From assembly GCA_002319795.1 (NCBI GenBank), contig DCFU01000031.1, positions 325,719 to 360,842 on the forward strand: DNA of 35,124 nt, read 5' to 3'. A model generated the notes under the pieces. That model did no database searches. It was not told where the DNA came from and worked only from the letters and a program-made list of their open reading frames with translations. Position numbers and translations under genes: made by a program. The stretch comes from Megamonas sp. UBA1796 (GTDB lineage Bacteria > Bacillota > Negativicutes > Selenomonadales > Selenomonadaceae). The first letter of the stretch is position 1, and the number at the start of each line of letters is the position of its first letter. Positions 1 to 8,293 of this stretch are shown piece after piece.

Positions 1-7
1 ATCATTC

Positions 8-36
8 TTGTATATGCCGGATATTTGTATTATAAT
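8..36 (+). promoter_or_regulatory. Sigma70-type promoter of the first chemoreceptor gene
   Basis: TTGTAT (8-13), a 17-bp spacer and TATAAT (31-36). The predicted start near 43 leaves a leader of about 58 nt before the AGGAGG ribosome binding site of the chemoreceptor gene. Confidence 0.6.
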
Positions 37-100
37 ATATTTTACGACCACATTAGGACTTAAAGGTAAGGAGACTTTTAATCCACGAGGAGGAATACTT

Positions 101-1822
101 ATGACCTATCTACGCAATATCAAAACCATGGGAAAGATCATTCTTTTGATTGCTTTTATGGCAGTTATGCTTGCCCTTGTCGGTTATGTCGGACACTATG
201 CGTCACAGACGCTCGCGGAAAAAATGGATATAATGTACAATGACCGGCTGCGCCCGATTGAGTGGCTCAATGCCAGCCGGGCGGAAAGCCGTCGCAATGA
301 GGCACTTACCCTGGCATTGTTCCTCGATAAGGATAATAAAGAGCAACAGCAGGGGCTGCTGCAGACGATTAACGAACATAAAAAGCAGTATATGGCTTAT
401 ATTGAGCAATATCAACAGAGTAAGCTGGATCCGCAGGAGGAGCAGATTTTTGGGCAGCTTCAGCAGGAGACGAAAACCTATCGTACGGCATGGGAAAAAT
501 CGCTGGATATGGCAATGGCCGGGCAGAATGACGAAGGCCATGCGTATTTCTTCCAGACGGCCTATAGTCATTTGGAGAATATAAACAAGCTGCTGGATGA
601 TCTTGTCGAGTATAATCAGCAGAAAGCGGACGAGGAAAAGAAGGCCAGTGAGGAGATTGCGTTATACAATGACCGCATCAGCATGTCGATTACTGCAGTG
701 GCAGTCCTGCTGGCAATATTATTTGGCTGGATGATCAGCCGCTTGATTTCGGTGCCTTTGGCGGATTTGCTTGCCGAAGTCCATCGCATGGCAGAAGGAG
801 ATCTTAAGAGCCGCCAGAAGCATATGGTATATTATCGGGATGAGGTTGGGCAGCTGACCAAAGAGTTTGACCGTATGGGCGGACAGCTCCATGGTCTGGT
901 GAAAAACATAACGGAGGCTTCATCGCAGGTGGCCGCTTCTTCGAAGAATCTTACGCAGGGGGCCGGGGAAGCCGCGAAGGTTACCGAACAGATTGCTGCG
1001 TCCGTGGAGGACGTTGCGCAGGGGGCTGGCGATCAGTCGGTGCTGATCGACAAAACTACGAATGGAGTCGGGCAGCTGGTGGCTTCTATCACACAGATTG
1101 CAGAGAACTCGACGAAGGTTACGGAAGCCGTTGCTAAAACCGTCGATGCGGCCCAGGCGGGCGCGGCATCTGCGCATACAGTACATGAGCAGATGAGCAA
1201 CATCGAGGCCACAGTGAACACCTCTGCTCAGGCTGTTGAAAAGCTTGGAGCGCGTTCTTTGGAAATAGGGGAAATCATTGATACGATTTCCGGGATTGCG
1301 GGCCAGACGAATCTGCTGGCACTCAACGCCGCTATAGAGGCTGCGCGTGCAGGAGAGAATGGCCGTGGCTTCTCCGTGGTAGCTGAGGAAGTAAGAAAGC
1401 TGGCGGAACAATCGAAGGATGCCGCTGAGAAAATCAGTACGATGATTCGTGATATGCAGAGTGAAACGGCCAGAGCTGTCGATTCTATGACCTATGGCAG
1501 CAAAGAAGTCAAGCGTGGGGCTGAGGTCGTCGAGGGCGCCAGTCAGAATTTCCAGGAAATCACTGCGCTTGTCAATGATGTATCATCGCAAAGCATGGAA
1601 ATCACAGCAGCAATTCAGGAAATGACTGCTGGCAGCCAGGAGATTGCGGATGCTGTGAGGGAAGTCGATACGGTCGGGAAGAATGCTGCGAGCAAGACGC
1701 AGACGGTCTCGGCAGCGGTAGAGGAACATTCTGCGTCTATAGAGGAGATTCTTGCATCGAGCCAGGAGCTTGCCAATACGGCGAGATCCCTGCATGATGC
1801 TATAACGGTGTTTAAGGTTTGA
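101..1822 (+). CDS. Methyl-accepting chemotaxis protein (four-helix-bundle sensor)
   Basis: Membrane chemoreceptor that passes ligand binding to the CheA/CheW array. I chose ATG 101 because GAGGAGG lies just upstream; an open frame extends 31 codons further but overlaps the promoter. The protein has 573 residues: a first membrane segment at about 10-31, a helical periplasmic part at about 35-190 typical of 4HB_MCP sensors, a second membrane segment at about 195-215, a HAMP domain (about 209-265) and a long cytoplasmic coiled coil. The highly conserved hairpin tip (IAGQTNLLALNAAIEAARAG) begins near residue 397. The gene stands alone, with its own promoter and terminator. The ligand cannot be read from the sequence, and no CheW-binding pentapeptide or other special tail is seen at the C-terminus. 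Confidence 0.95.
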   Translation: MTYLRNIKTMGKIILLIAFMAVMLALVGYVGHYASQTLAEKMDIMYNDRLRPIEWLNASRAESRRNEALTLALFLDKDNKEQQQGLLQTINEHKKQYMAYIEQYQQSKLDPQEEQIFGQLQQETKTYRTAWEKSLDMAMAGQNDEGHAYFFQTAYSHLENINKLLDDLVEYNQQKADEEKKASEEIALYNDRISMSITAVAVLLAILFGWMISRLISVPLADLLAEVHRMAEGDLKSRQKHMVYYRDEVGQLTKEFDRMGGQLHGLVKNITEASSQVAASSKNLTQGAGEAAKVTEQIAASVEDVAQGAGDQSVLIDKTTNGVGQLVASITQIAENSTKVTEAVAKTVDAAQAGAASAHTVHEQMSNIEATVNTSAQAVEKLGARSLEIGEIIDTISGIAGQTNLLALNAAIEAARAGENGRGFSVVAEEVRKLAEQSKDAAEKISTMIRDMQSETARAVDSMTYGSKEVKRGAEVVEGASQNFQEITALVNDVSSQSMEITAAIQEMTAGSQEIADAVREVDTVGKNAASKTQTVSAAVEEHSASIEEILASSQELANTARSLHDAITVFKV

Positions 1823-1852
1823 CGATAGGATAAGAACAGATGCTTAGTAAAG

Positions 1853-1884
1853 AACCGGCAACCATAGGGAGTTGCCGGTTTTTT
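1853..1884 (+). terminator. Rho-independent terminator after the first chemoreceptor
   Basis: Perfect 10-bp stem AACCGGCAAC / GTTGCCGGTT (1853-1862 and 1871-1880) with an 8-nt loop, followed by TTTT. Confidence 0.9.
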
Positions 1885-2099
1885 ACGTTTATACATTTTT
1901 TTTATGAATGGGCATAGAAATTCTATATGATTTTTATGTCTGTAGTAGTAAACTAAAAAGGCGTACAGATAATGATGGCAAAATACATCGTAAATTCGTG
2001 GGAAAAATAGAAAGTATATCCATCGGAAATGGATATGCCATAAACCATATGGAGAGAAATGGCATAGGCCATAAATCTGAAAAATAACAGGTGATTAAC

Positions 2100-2510
2100 G
2101 TGAAAATATCGTTTTTTTTGATTCCCAAAGACGAAGTAGTGTATATTTCTTCGACAGCAACGCTCCGACAGGCTATGGAAAAGATGGAGTATCACAGGTA
2201 TACGGCAGTTCCTCTGCTAAATAAAAAAGGCGAGTATGCAGGAACCTTGACGGAGGGGGATCTGCTCTGGGCCTTGAACAGCAGAATCGGTTTTGTATAT
2301 AAATCCATGGAAACTATACGTTTGGATGAGATTCCTAAGAAAACTAAAAATACCGCCGTACATATTGATGCCGAAATCGAGAGCCTGCTGCTGCTTACAA
2401 TGAACCAGAATTTCGTTCCTGTAATTGATGACCGCAATATATTTATTGGTATCGTACGCAGAAGGGAAATTATAGGGTATTTTGCCGAAAAGTATGGTGC
2501 AAAGTTGTAA
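2100..2510 (+). CDS. CBS-domain-pair protein (CbpB/YkuL-like)
   Basis: A 136-residue soluble protein made almost only of two CBS motifs. The first covers about residues 12-60 (SSTATLRQAMEKM, then the typical AVPLLNKKGEYAGTLTEGDL) and the second about 70-130 (FVPVIDDRNIFIGIVRRREII). Such stand-alone pairs bind adenine nucleotides; the Bacillus homologue YkuL/DarB binds cyclic di-AMP, and a similar role here is inference. GTG 2100 is preferred over GTG 2091 because AGGTGA (2088-2093) sits 6 nt before it. The gene is alone, between the chemoreceptor terminator and the promoter of the exported hydrolase. Confidence 0.85.
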   Translation: MKISFFLIPKDEVVYISSTATLRQAMEKMEYHRYTAVPLLNKKGEYAGTLTEGDLLWALNSRIGFVYKSMETIRLDEIPKKTKNTAVHIDAEIESLLLLTMNQNFVPVIDDRNIFIGIVRRREIIGYFAEKYGAKL

Positions 2511-2530
2511 ACTGACAGCTATTGTCCGGG

Positions 2531-2588
2531 AATTATCAATCATGGGCAGAAAATATAGATTGATAATTTATGCCAAAATTCTTATAAT
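2531..2588 (+). promoter_or_regulatory. Promoter of the exported hydrolase with an overlapping inverted repeat
   Basis: TTGATA (2560-2565), 17-bp spacer, TATAAT (2583-2588). A perfect 11-bp inverted repeat AATTATCAATC / GATTGATAATT (2531-2541 and 2558-2568) covers the -35 box and is a plausible operator. No T-run follows it, so it is unlikely to be a terminator for the CBS gene. Confidence 0.6.
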
Positions 2589-2644
2589 ATAGAAAGTACT
2601 GGTAAAATAATGCACAAAAAATATTACAAGCGGAGGAGAAAAGG

Positions 2645-3628
2645 ATGAATAAAAGATTTGCAGCCTTGATGAAAGTTGCTGCCTGCGCGGCAGTCGTGGG
2701 GGTATTTTGCATGGGGACGCCGTCGGCAGAGGCAGCGGCATTGCAGAACGGACAGGAATTCAATCTTTGGCCGGGAGCGGCGCCGGGAAGCGAACAAGTT
2801 GGTTTTTCGAATACTATAACGGAGCGCAGCAAGGACCCGGCAAAGCATGACCGCATCCTTACAAAAATCAGCACGCCGACGCTCACAGTATACCAGCCGG
2901 AAAAACCAAATGGTACATCGGTGATTGTGGCCCCGGGAGGGGCGTATAGCCGTATCGTGATTGATAAGGAGTCCGGCGAGGTAGCAGACTGGCTGAACCC
3001 GTTGGGAGTCACGGTATTCGTGCTCCACTATCGTCTGCCATGTGAAGGCCATATCCATGCGAAGGACGTCCCGTTGGAGGACGGAGAAAGGGCGGTGCGT
3101 ATCGTCCGCCAGCATGCTGCAGAATGGGGGCTGCGTACCGACCGGATTGGCTTGCTGGGCTTTTCTGCCGCCGGTCATCTGGCAGCAGAGGTTGGTGCGC
3201 AGTTTGACAAGCAGGTATATGCGCCGGTGGATGCCGCAGATAAACTTAGCGCCAGACCGGATTTCCTCATCCTGGGATATCCTGTAATAACGATGGATCC
3301 TGCCTGGGAGAGTACGGAAACAAAGAACAATCTGTTGGGCAAATCACCGACAAAGGCGGATTTACGTGACTATTCACCGGAATTGCATATTACCGCGCAT
3401 ACGCCGCCGACTTTTCTTGTATTAGCGGATGATGATCCTGCGGTACCGTCAGCGAATGCTGTACTTTATTATATGGGACTCAGGAAAGCCGGAGTTCAGG
3501 CTGAAATGCATATCTTTAAAGAGGGCGGACATGGTTTCGGACTTACGCGTACGGGAGACCTGCCGCTCGCGCAATGGCCAAAACTCTGTGAACAATGGAT
3601 GACAAGGATTGGTGTACTGGAGAAATAA
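2645..3628 (+). CDS. Exported alpha/beta hydrolase (esterase, BD-FAE / acetyl-xylan-esterase-like)
   Basis: 327 residues starting with a signal peptide: basic MNKR, a hydrophobic stretch at about 7-23 and a likely cut after AEA near residue 30. The alpha/beta-hydrolase core has an oxyanion loop PGGAY (97-101), nucleophile Ser174 in GFSAAG, an acid in the cluster Asp262-264 (ADDDPAVP) and His296 in EGGHGFG. The family contains carbohydrate O-acetyl and other ester hydrolases acting in the periplasm or at the cell surface. GGAGGAG lies just before the ATG. It sits immediately upstream of the IclR gene and the fucose operon, so a role in trimming acetyl or other esters from fucose-rich glycans is possible, but that is inference; the substrate is not readable. 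Confidence 0.85.
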   Translation: MNKRFAALMKVAACAAVVGVFCMGTPSAEAAALQNGQEFNLWPGAAPGSEQVGFSNTITERSKDPAKHDRILTKISTPTLTVYQPEKPNGTSVIVAPGGAYSRIVIDKESGEVADWLNPLGVTVFVLHYRLPCEGHIHAKDVPLEDGERAVRIVRQHAAEWGLRTDRIGLLGFSAAGHLAAEVGAQFDKQVYAPVDAADKLSARPDFLILGYPVITMDPAWESTETKNNLLGKSPTKADLRDYSPELHITAHTPPTFLVLADDDPAVPSANAVLYYMGLRKAGVQAEMHIFKEGGHGFGLTRTGDLPLAQWPKLCEQWMTRIGVLEK

Positions 3629-3649
3629 TCGTTGGGTATATCCAGGCTC

Positions 3650-3678
3650 TTTACAAAAAATGCGGGAATGACTATAAT
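3650..3678 (+). promoter_or_regulatory. Near-consensus promoter of the IclR gene, leaderless
   Basis: TTTACA (3650-3655), exactly 17 bp, TATAAT (3673-3678). The expected start point, about 7 nt downstream, is the A of ATG 3685, so the mRNA would have no leader. No Shine-Dalgarno sequence is present. Confidence 0.7.
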
Positions 3679-3684
3679 CGAGCT

Positions 3685-4464
3685 ATGAATACAAACAAAT
3701 TACACATGCCGACCCTTCGGGTCCTGGCAGTCTTTGAAGCAATCTATCATAGTGAAAAGGGCCTTACCCTCGCAGATATCTCGCGCAGTACGGGTATAGC
3801 CAAGGGCACACTGCACCCCATCGTGGTGACGCTCCTGCAGAAGGAATATCTGGAAAGCAACGGCTCGGCTATAGCCATTGGGAGGAATGCTTTCAAACTG
3901 GGTTATTCCTATGTCCATTCCCTGAGCTATCTCTATATCATAAAGCCGCATATGCGTGAGATTGTTGCCGCCTGTGATGAGATATGCCAGCTGGGCATCC
4001 TCGATGGGAAAGATGTGCTTTACGTCGAGAAAACTGAACCCAAGCAGGCAATCCGTATCGAATCGTCAGCGGGCAAGACGATTGGCGCCTATGCGACCGC
4101 GCTTGGCAAGTGCCTGTTGAGCGGGCTGTCTGACGAGACGGTCCGTAACCTCTATCCGGAAGAGCTGCAGGCTTATACGGCGCGGACGACGCGTGATCGG
4201 GCGACACTCCTGACACAGCTCAGGATGGTGCGGGAGCAGGGCTATGCGCATGAAATAGGCGAAACCAATATTGATGTGGAATGCCTGGCGGTGCCTATAC
4301 GTATGGGGGAAAGGGTGCTGGCCTCGGTGAGTGTGAGTCTGCCGATTTTTCGTTCTACACCGGAGAAAACGGCACATATCCTCGGGGTTTTGCGTGTGCA
4401 TGCCAAAGAAATCGAACGGGCGGTTGGGTTGCTGCCCAGGGACATAAAAATGTTTTCGGATTGA
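3685..4464 (+). CDS. IclR-family transcriptional regulator (likely of the fucose operon)
   Basis: A 259-residue regulator. The N-terminal winged helix-turn-helix lies at about residues 8-65 (MPTLRVLAVFEAI, then LADISRSTGIAKGTLHPIVVTL), followed by the IclR effector-binding domain, which contains GAYATALGKCLLSGL and a late IDVECLAVPIRMGERV stretch typical of the family. The open frame extends 30 codons upstream into the hydrolase gene, but ATG 3685 follows a consensus promoter at the spacing for leaderless transcription, so I start there. An IclR gene (Cj0480c) also flanks the fucose island of Campylobacter jejuni, and this gene lies directly upstream of the matching operon. Control of that operon is inferred from position. 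Confidence 0.9.
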   Translation: MNTNKLHMPTLRVLAVFEAIYHSEKGLTLADISRSTGIAKGTLHPIVVTLLQKEYLESNGSAIAIGRNAFKLGYSYVHSLSYLYIIKPHMREIVAACDEICQLGILDGKDVLYVEKTEPKQAIRIESSAGKTIGAYATALGKCLLSGLSDETVRNLYPEELQAYTARTTRDRATLLTQLRMVREQGYAHEIGETNIDVECLAVPIRMGERVLASVSVSLPIFRSTPEKTAHILGVLRVHAKEIERAVGLLPRDIKMFSD

Positions 4465-4465
4465 A

Positions 4466-4523
4466 TCCTGCGGACGGCAGGATAAGGGAGTACATGGCTG
4501 AAAGGCTGTGTGCTCTTTTTTTA
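4466..4523 (+). terminator. Terminator after the IclR gene
   Basis: A first hairpin ATCCTGC / GCAGGAT (within 4466-4484) begins right behind the stop codon. A second imperfect stem GAGTACATGGC / GGCTGTGTGCTC (4488-4515) is followed by a T-rich run (TTTTTTTATTTT). Confidence 0.75.
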
Positions 4524-4588
4524 TTTTACAGATAAAAACAAAAAAATAGCAGAAAATTATTATTTAATGAATTTATTATAAAATTCTA

Positions 4589-4617
4589 TTGACTCACAGG
4601 GATTACTTTGTTATAAT
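4589..4617 (+). promoter_or_regulatory. Promoter of the fucose operon
   Basis: TTGACT (4589-4594), 17-bp spacer, TATAAT (4612-4617). Transcription would start near 4624 and run through the six genes to the terminator at 11538. Confidence 0.75.
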
Positions 4618-4632
4618 TTCAGTCGTAGGAAG

Positions 4633-4662
4633 CATATACAAACTCAGTAAGTATATACGAAC
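4633..4662 (+). promoter_or_regulatory. Candidate IclR operator, two direct repeats ATATACRAAC
   Basis: ATATACAAAC (4634-4643) and ATATACGAAC (4653-4662) repeat 19 bp apart, about two helical turns, just downstream of the predicted start point. CATATAC / GTATATA also form an imperfect inverted repeat. ATACAAAC recurs at 3689-3696, at the start of the IclR gene, which could allow autoregulation. Confidence 0.4.
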
Positions 4663-4682
4663 AAAAAGGAAGGGGAACAGTG

Positions 4683-6200
4683 ATGAAGGCGATTCATGTA
4701 AACAGGCTGGATAACGTTGCAACGGCGCTGGAGCCTTTGCGAAAAGGTGATATGGTACTGGAAACAAAGCTTGCCGAGGACATCCGCCGGGGGCACAAGT
4801 TTGCCACAGCGGATATCCCGAAGGGCATGCCAATCATAAAATACGCTGCGCACATCGGCCTTGCAGGCTGTGATATAAAAGCTGGAGAATGGGTGCATGT
4901 GCACAATCTTGAAGGTGAGCGAGGCCGGGGCGATACAGACCATGCGGTAAGGGCGATACAGCAAGGCGTGCACGAGCAGCCGACAATTGCGCACAGTGCT
5001 GAAAAATACCAGCTCAGAGGCTATCGGAGGGCAGATGGGAGCTTTGGTTTCCGAAACCATATATTGGTCCTGCCAAGCGTGCATTGCGCGAATAAGGTCG
5101 CTGAGCGCATAGCCAATACGGTTTTATACAGCGATGCGGAGCGGACCCGGGAAACCAGTGTTGTCTATGTCACGCATCCGCATGGCTGCAGCGAGCTTGC
5201 CTATGATGCAGCACAGACCAAGCGGGTGTTCGTGGGTACGGGTGCGAATCCGAATGTTTACGGAGTTCTGGTGGTTGGTCTTGGCTGCGAAGGGGTTCCG
5301 GCGCAGGCGGTCGCACAGGAGATTCAAAGACTGGTTCCGTATAAAAAGGTCGCATATCTTACCATACAAGAGTCAGGGGGCGTAGAAAAGAGTGTCGCGC
5401 AGGGTGTGCGTCTGGTCCGGGAGATGTTGGCGGAGGCACTTCTGGCGAAGAAAAGCGAAGGATCTCTGGCGGATGTGGTACTGGGAACCGAATGCGGCGG
5501 CAGCGACAGCTTTTCCGGGCTTAGTGCGAATCCAAGCCTGGGGGTGGCTTCGGACATCGTCATCGGGCAGGGGGGCAGCGTGATACTGGCGGAAACAACG
5601 GAGCTGATCGGCGCGGAACATATTCTGGCTGAACGTGCTGCCAATCCGGCTGTTCGGCAGGCAGTCCTCGATACGGTCCAGGGGTTCGAACAGGCGGTCA
5701 TAGAAGCGCATGCGGATATCCGCGGGGCGAATCCAAGTCCAGGTAATATCGAGGGCGGGCTCAGCAGTATCGAGGAAAAATCGCTGGGCTGTATTTATAA
5801 GGCCGGAAACCAGCCAGTGCTGGCTGTAAAAGGATATGCCGAACAAATCAGCGGTAAGGGTCTTACCCTGATGAACACGCCGGGAAATGATATTGAACAG
5901 CTCAGCGGGATGGTTGCCGGCGGCTGCAATATCTGTGTATTTACGACCGGGCGGGGCACGCCAACCGGCAGTCCGGTAACTCCGACCATCAAAATGGCTT
6001 CAAATTCGGCTGTGTTCGATACGATGCGGGATGCGATAGATCTGAATGCGGGCACGGTGCTTGAAGGAAAAAAGAGCCTGCAGGAGGCAGGCGAGGAAAT
6101 ACTGGAGTTCATTGCAGCTGTAAGCCAGGGAACATTTACCAGGGCTGAAATGAACGGGCAAAATGATTTTTCAATCTGGCGTCTGGCCACTACAGTATGA
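4683..6200 (+). CDS. UxaA-family hydro-lyase, probable L-fuconate dehydratase
   Basis: A 505-residue full-length member of the altronate/galactarate dehydratase family. It has the small N-terminal SAF-like domain (about residues 5-85) followed by the large catalytic part, with RRADGSFGFRNHILVLPSVHC, TECGGSDSFSGLSANPSLG, GNIEGGLSSIEEKSLG and FTTGRGTPTGSP. The family removes water from sugar acids to give 2-keto-3-deoxy acids, usually with iron. Its place at the head of an operon with fucose transport, dehydrogenase, lactonase, aldolase and reductase genes makes L-fuconate the likely substrate; Cj0482/Cj0483 are the split counterpart in Campylobacter jejuni. AGGAAGGGG precedes ATG 4683 (GTG 4680 is also in frame). 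By homology alone altronate would be the default label. Confidence 0.88.
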   Translation: MKAIHVNRLDNVATALEPLRKGDMVLETKLAEDIRRGHKFATADIPKGMPIIKYAAHIGLAGCDIKAGEWVHVHNLEGERGRGDTDHAVRAIQQGVHEQPTIAHSAEKYQLRGYRRADGSFGFRNHILVLPSVHCANKVAERIANTVLYSDAERTRETSVVYVTHPHGCSELAYDAAQTKRVFVGTGANPNVYGVLVVGLGCEGVPAQAVAQEIQRLVPYKKVAYLTIQESGGVEKSVAQGVRLVREMLAEALLAKKSEGSLADVVLGTECGGSDSFSGLSANPSLGVASDIVIGQGGSVILAETTELIGAEHILAERAANPAVRQAVLDTVQGFEQAVIEAHADIRGANPSPGNIEGGLSSIEEKSLGCIYKAGNQPVLAVKGYAEQISGKGLTLMNTPGNDIEQLSGMVAGGCNICVFTTGRGTPTGSPVTPTIKMASNSAVFDTMRDAIDLNAGTVLEGKKSLQEAGEEILEFIAAVSQGTFTRAEMNGQNDFSIWRLATTV

Positions 6201-6226
6201 GCTTTATTAAAGGGAGGTAAAAGGAT

Positions 6227-7006
6227 ATGGATTTGCAGTTAAAGAGAAAGGTTGTTTTTGTGACAGGGGGCGGCAAAGGCATCGGCAGCGGCATTACACT
6301 TGCGCTTGCCAGAGAGGGTGCGATTCCTGTGGTGCTGTCGCGTTCAGCAATCCTGCCGGAATTCAAGGCGAAGTTGGAAACGTATACCAAGGATTATGAG
6401 TTTATCCAGATTGATTTGAATGAAACCGATCGGATACAGCCGATTGTCGATGATGTGGCAAAACGCAGAGGCAGTATTTACGGCATCGTGAACAACGCAG
6501 GGGCAAATGACAATAAGGATTTGGAATCGACCTCGTGGCAGGATTTTGAAAAGAGCCTGCATGGGAACCTTACGCATTATTATGCGCTTGTCCATTCGGC
6601 GGTGCCGTATTTGAAGGAGAGCCGTGGCTCGATTCTGAATATCACCTCGAAAACCGCGCTTACCGGGCAGGGAAAAACAAGTGCTTATGCGGCTGCCAAG
6701 GGGGCAATCCTCGGGCTTACACGTGAATGGGCCGCGGCTCTTGCCAAGGACCATGTGAGAAGCAATGCTGTAATTGTGAGTGAATGCTGGACGCCGCTTT
6801 ACGCGAACTGGATCAAGACCTTTGATGACCCCGAAGCACGCAAGAGAATCATCACCGATAAGATTCCCTATGAGCATCGGTTCACCTCTATTGAAGAGAT
6901 TGCTGATACGGCGGTTTTCATCCTGTCACCGGTTTCATCCCATACTACGGCACAATGGGTGTTTGTAGATGGCGGCTATGTTCATCTTGATCGGGCATTG
7001 ACCTGA
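6227..7006 (+). CDS. SDR-family oxidoreductase, probable L-fucose dehydrogenase
   Basis: 259 residues with the complete classical short-chain dehydrogenase signature: the cofactor-binding motif TGGGKGIG (13-20), NNAG (89-92), catalytic Ser141, Tyr154 and Lys158 (YAAAK). It would oxidise L-fucose at C1 to L-fuconolactone with NAD(P)+ in the cytoplasm. The N-terminus (MDLQLKRKVVFVTGGGKGIG) and the EGAIPVVLSRS stretch resemble fucose dehydrogenases of the Cj0485 (FdhA) type, as I remember that family. It lies 26 nt after the dehydratase gene and 17 nt before fucP, with AGGGAGGT as ribosome binding site. In some fucose pathways an SDR acts later, on 2-keto-3-deoxyfuconate, but the aldolase and FucO in this operon make that less likely. 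Confidence 0.87.
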   Translation: MDLQLKRKVVFVTGGGKGIGSGITLALAREGAIPVVLSRSAILPEFKAKLETYTKDYEFIQIDLNETDRIQPIVDDVAKRRGSIYGIVNNAGANDNKDLESTSWQDFEKSLHGNLTHYYALVHSAVPYLKESRGSILNITSKTALTGQGKTSAYAAAKGAILGLTREWAAALAKDHVRSNAVIVSECWTPLYANWIKTFDDPEARKRIITDKIPYEHRFTSIEEIADTAVFILSPVSSHTTAQWVFVDGGYVHLDRALT

Positions 7007-7023
7007 ATGAGGAGGAGAGAGAA

Positions 7024-8277
7024 ATGGGAGATAATGTAAGCAAGAAAAGTATTCAAATTGCTTTTTGCCTGGTTACTATGTTGTTTTTGCTATGGGGTCT
7101 GAGCTATGGGCTGCTGGATGTCATGAATAAGAACTTCCAGAATCAGCTTGGCATCACGAAAGCAACTTCCGGGCTTCTGCAGGCAGCTTATTTTGGCGGC
7201 TATTTCGTTTTTGCGACACCAGCTTCGCTGGTTGCGAGGAAATATGGCTTCAAGGGCGGCATTATTCTGGGGCTTTTTCTGTATGCGATAGGGGCACTGC
7301 TGATTATTCCTGCCAGCAATGTGCACAGCTTTTATATGTTCCTCGGCGCGTTCTTTGTCATCGCCTGCGGGCTGGCCAGCCTTGAAACGAATGCCAATCC
7401 TTACATAACCAAGCTGGGGCGTGATGAGGATGCTCCTTTCCGCATCAATGTAGCACAGAGCTTCAATGGCGTAGGGCAGTTCATAGGACCAATCGTTGGA
7501 GGCAGCTTATTCCTGTCGATTACCAACGGCAGTGATATTGCCGCGAATATGCATAATGTCCAGATGGTCTATGTGGGCATTGCGGTCATAGTCCTCGCCA
7601 TGCTCGTTATCTTTTTGGCGGCGAAGCTGCCGGAGGGAGCGCAGGTTTCCGGCGGAGAAGATTCGTCCGAGGGCAGTGGCTCCTATGGACAGCTCTTCGG
7701 CTATCGGCATTTTCGTCTGGGAGCATTGGCACAGTTTTTGTATATCGCCGGGCAGGTCGGTGCGGGAGCCTTTTTCATCAATTACAGCGTCGAGCATTGG
7801 CAGGGACTCGAGGACAGCAAGGCCGCGTATTTCTTTGGTATAGCGCTGGTGGCCTTCATGGTCGGCAGGATTGTGACGACGCCTCTGATGAAAAAATTCA
7901 GTGCAGGTAAGATACTGGGGATATATTCGGCGGTCAATGTGGTGCTTATGCTTTGCCTGAGCCTTGTTTCCGGCAGTGTGAGCGTATTTTTGCTCATTGC
8001 TTCGTTCTTCTTTATGTCCATCAGCTTCCCGACAATTTTCGCTCTGAGTATCGTGAAGATACCGGAGAATCTTGTCAAGACGGCTTCCAGTATCCTTATC
8101 ATGAGCATCGTGGGCGGCGCGATTATGCCGTTCATCATGGGTCATGTTGCGGATAATTTCGGCACGGCCACTGGATATCTTCTGCTGGCTCCCTGCTATC
8201 TCTATGTTTCATGGTACGGCTTTAAGGGCTGCCAGGCAAAGTCTGCTGTGGATATGAAGGAATGCAAGGCGAACTAG
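7024..8277 (+). CDS. fucP: L-fucose:H+ symporter, FucP family
   Basis: 417-residue major facilitator protein of the FucP (FHS) type with about 12 membrane segments. The two acidic residues essential in E. coli FucP are present: Asp32 in WGLSYGLLD and Glu121 in LETNANPYI. Their 89-residue distance equals that between E. coli Asp46 and Glu135. The conserved FQNQLGITKATSGLLQAAYFGGY stretch follows the first helix. It would bring L-fucose across the inner membrane with a proton. AGGAGGAG precedes the ATG. Close relatives also carry D-glucose, D-galactose or N-acetylglucosamine, so the specificity rests partly on the operon. Confidence 0.92.
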   Translation: MGDNVSKKSIQIAFCLVTMLFLLWGLSYGLLDVMNKNFQNQLGITKATSGLLQAAYFGGYFVFATPASLVARKYGFKGGIILGLFLYAIGALLIIPASNVHSFYMFLGAFFVIACGLASLETNANPYITKLGRDEDAPFRINVAQSFNGVGQFIGPIVGGSLFLSITNGSDIAANMHNVQMVYVGIAVIVLAMLVIFLAAKLPEGAQVSGGEDSSEGSGSYGQLFGYRHFRLGALAQFLYIAGQVGAGAFFINYSVEHWQGLEDSKAAYFFGIALVAFMVGRIVTTPLMKKFSAGKILGIYSAVNVVLMLCLSLVSGSVSVFLLIASFFFMSISFPTIFALSIVKIPENLVKTASSILIMSIVGGAIMPFIMGHVADNFGTATGYLLLAPCYLYVSWYGFKGCQAKSAVDMKECKAN

Positions 8278-8293
8278 ATGAGGAGGAACTGAC

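Noticed and set aside
3595..3684. Longer IclR start overlapping the hydrolase gene
   Set aside because: No ribosome binding site, no family similarity in these 30 residues, and a consensus promoter ends just before ATG 3685.
7507..8145. Long antisense open frame inside fucP (212 codons)
   Set aside because: His/Arg/Asp-rich shadow of a clear transporter gene; no ribosome binding site or family signature.
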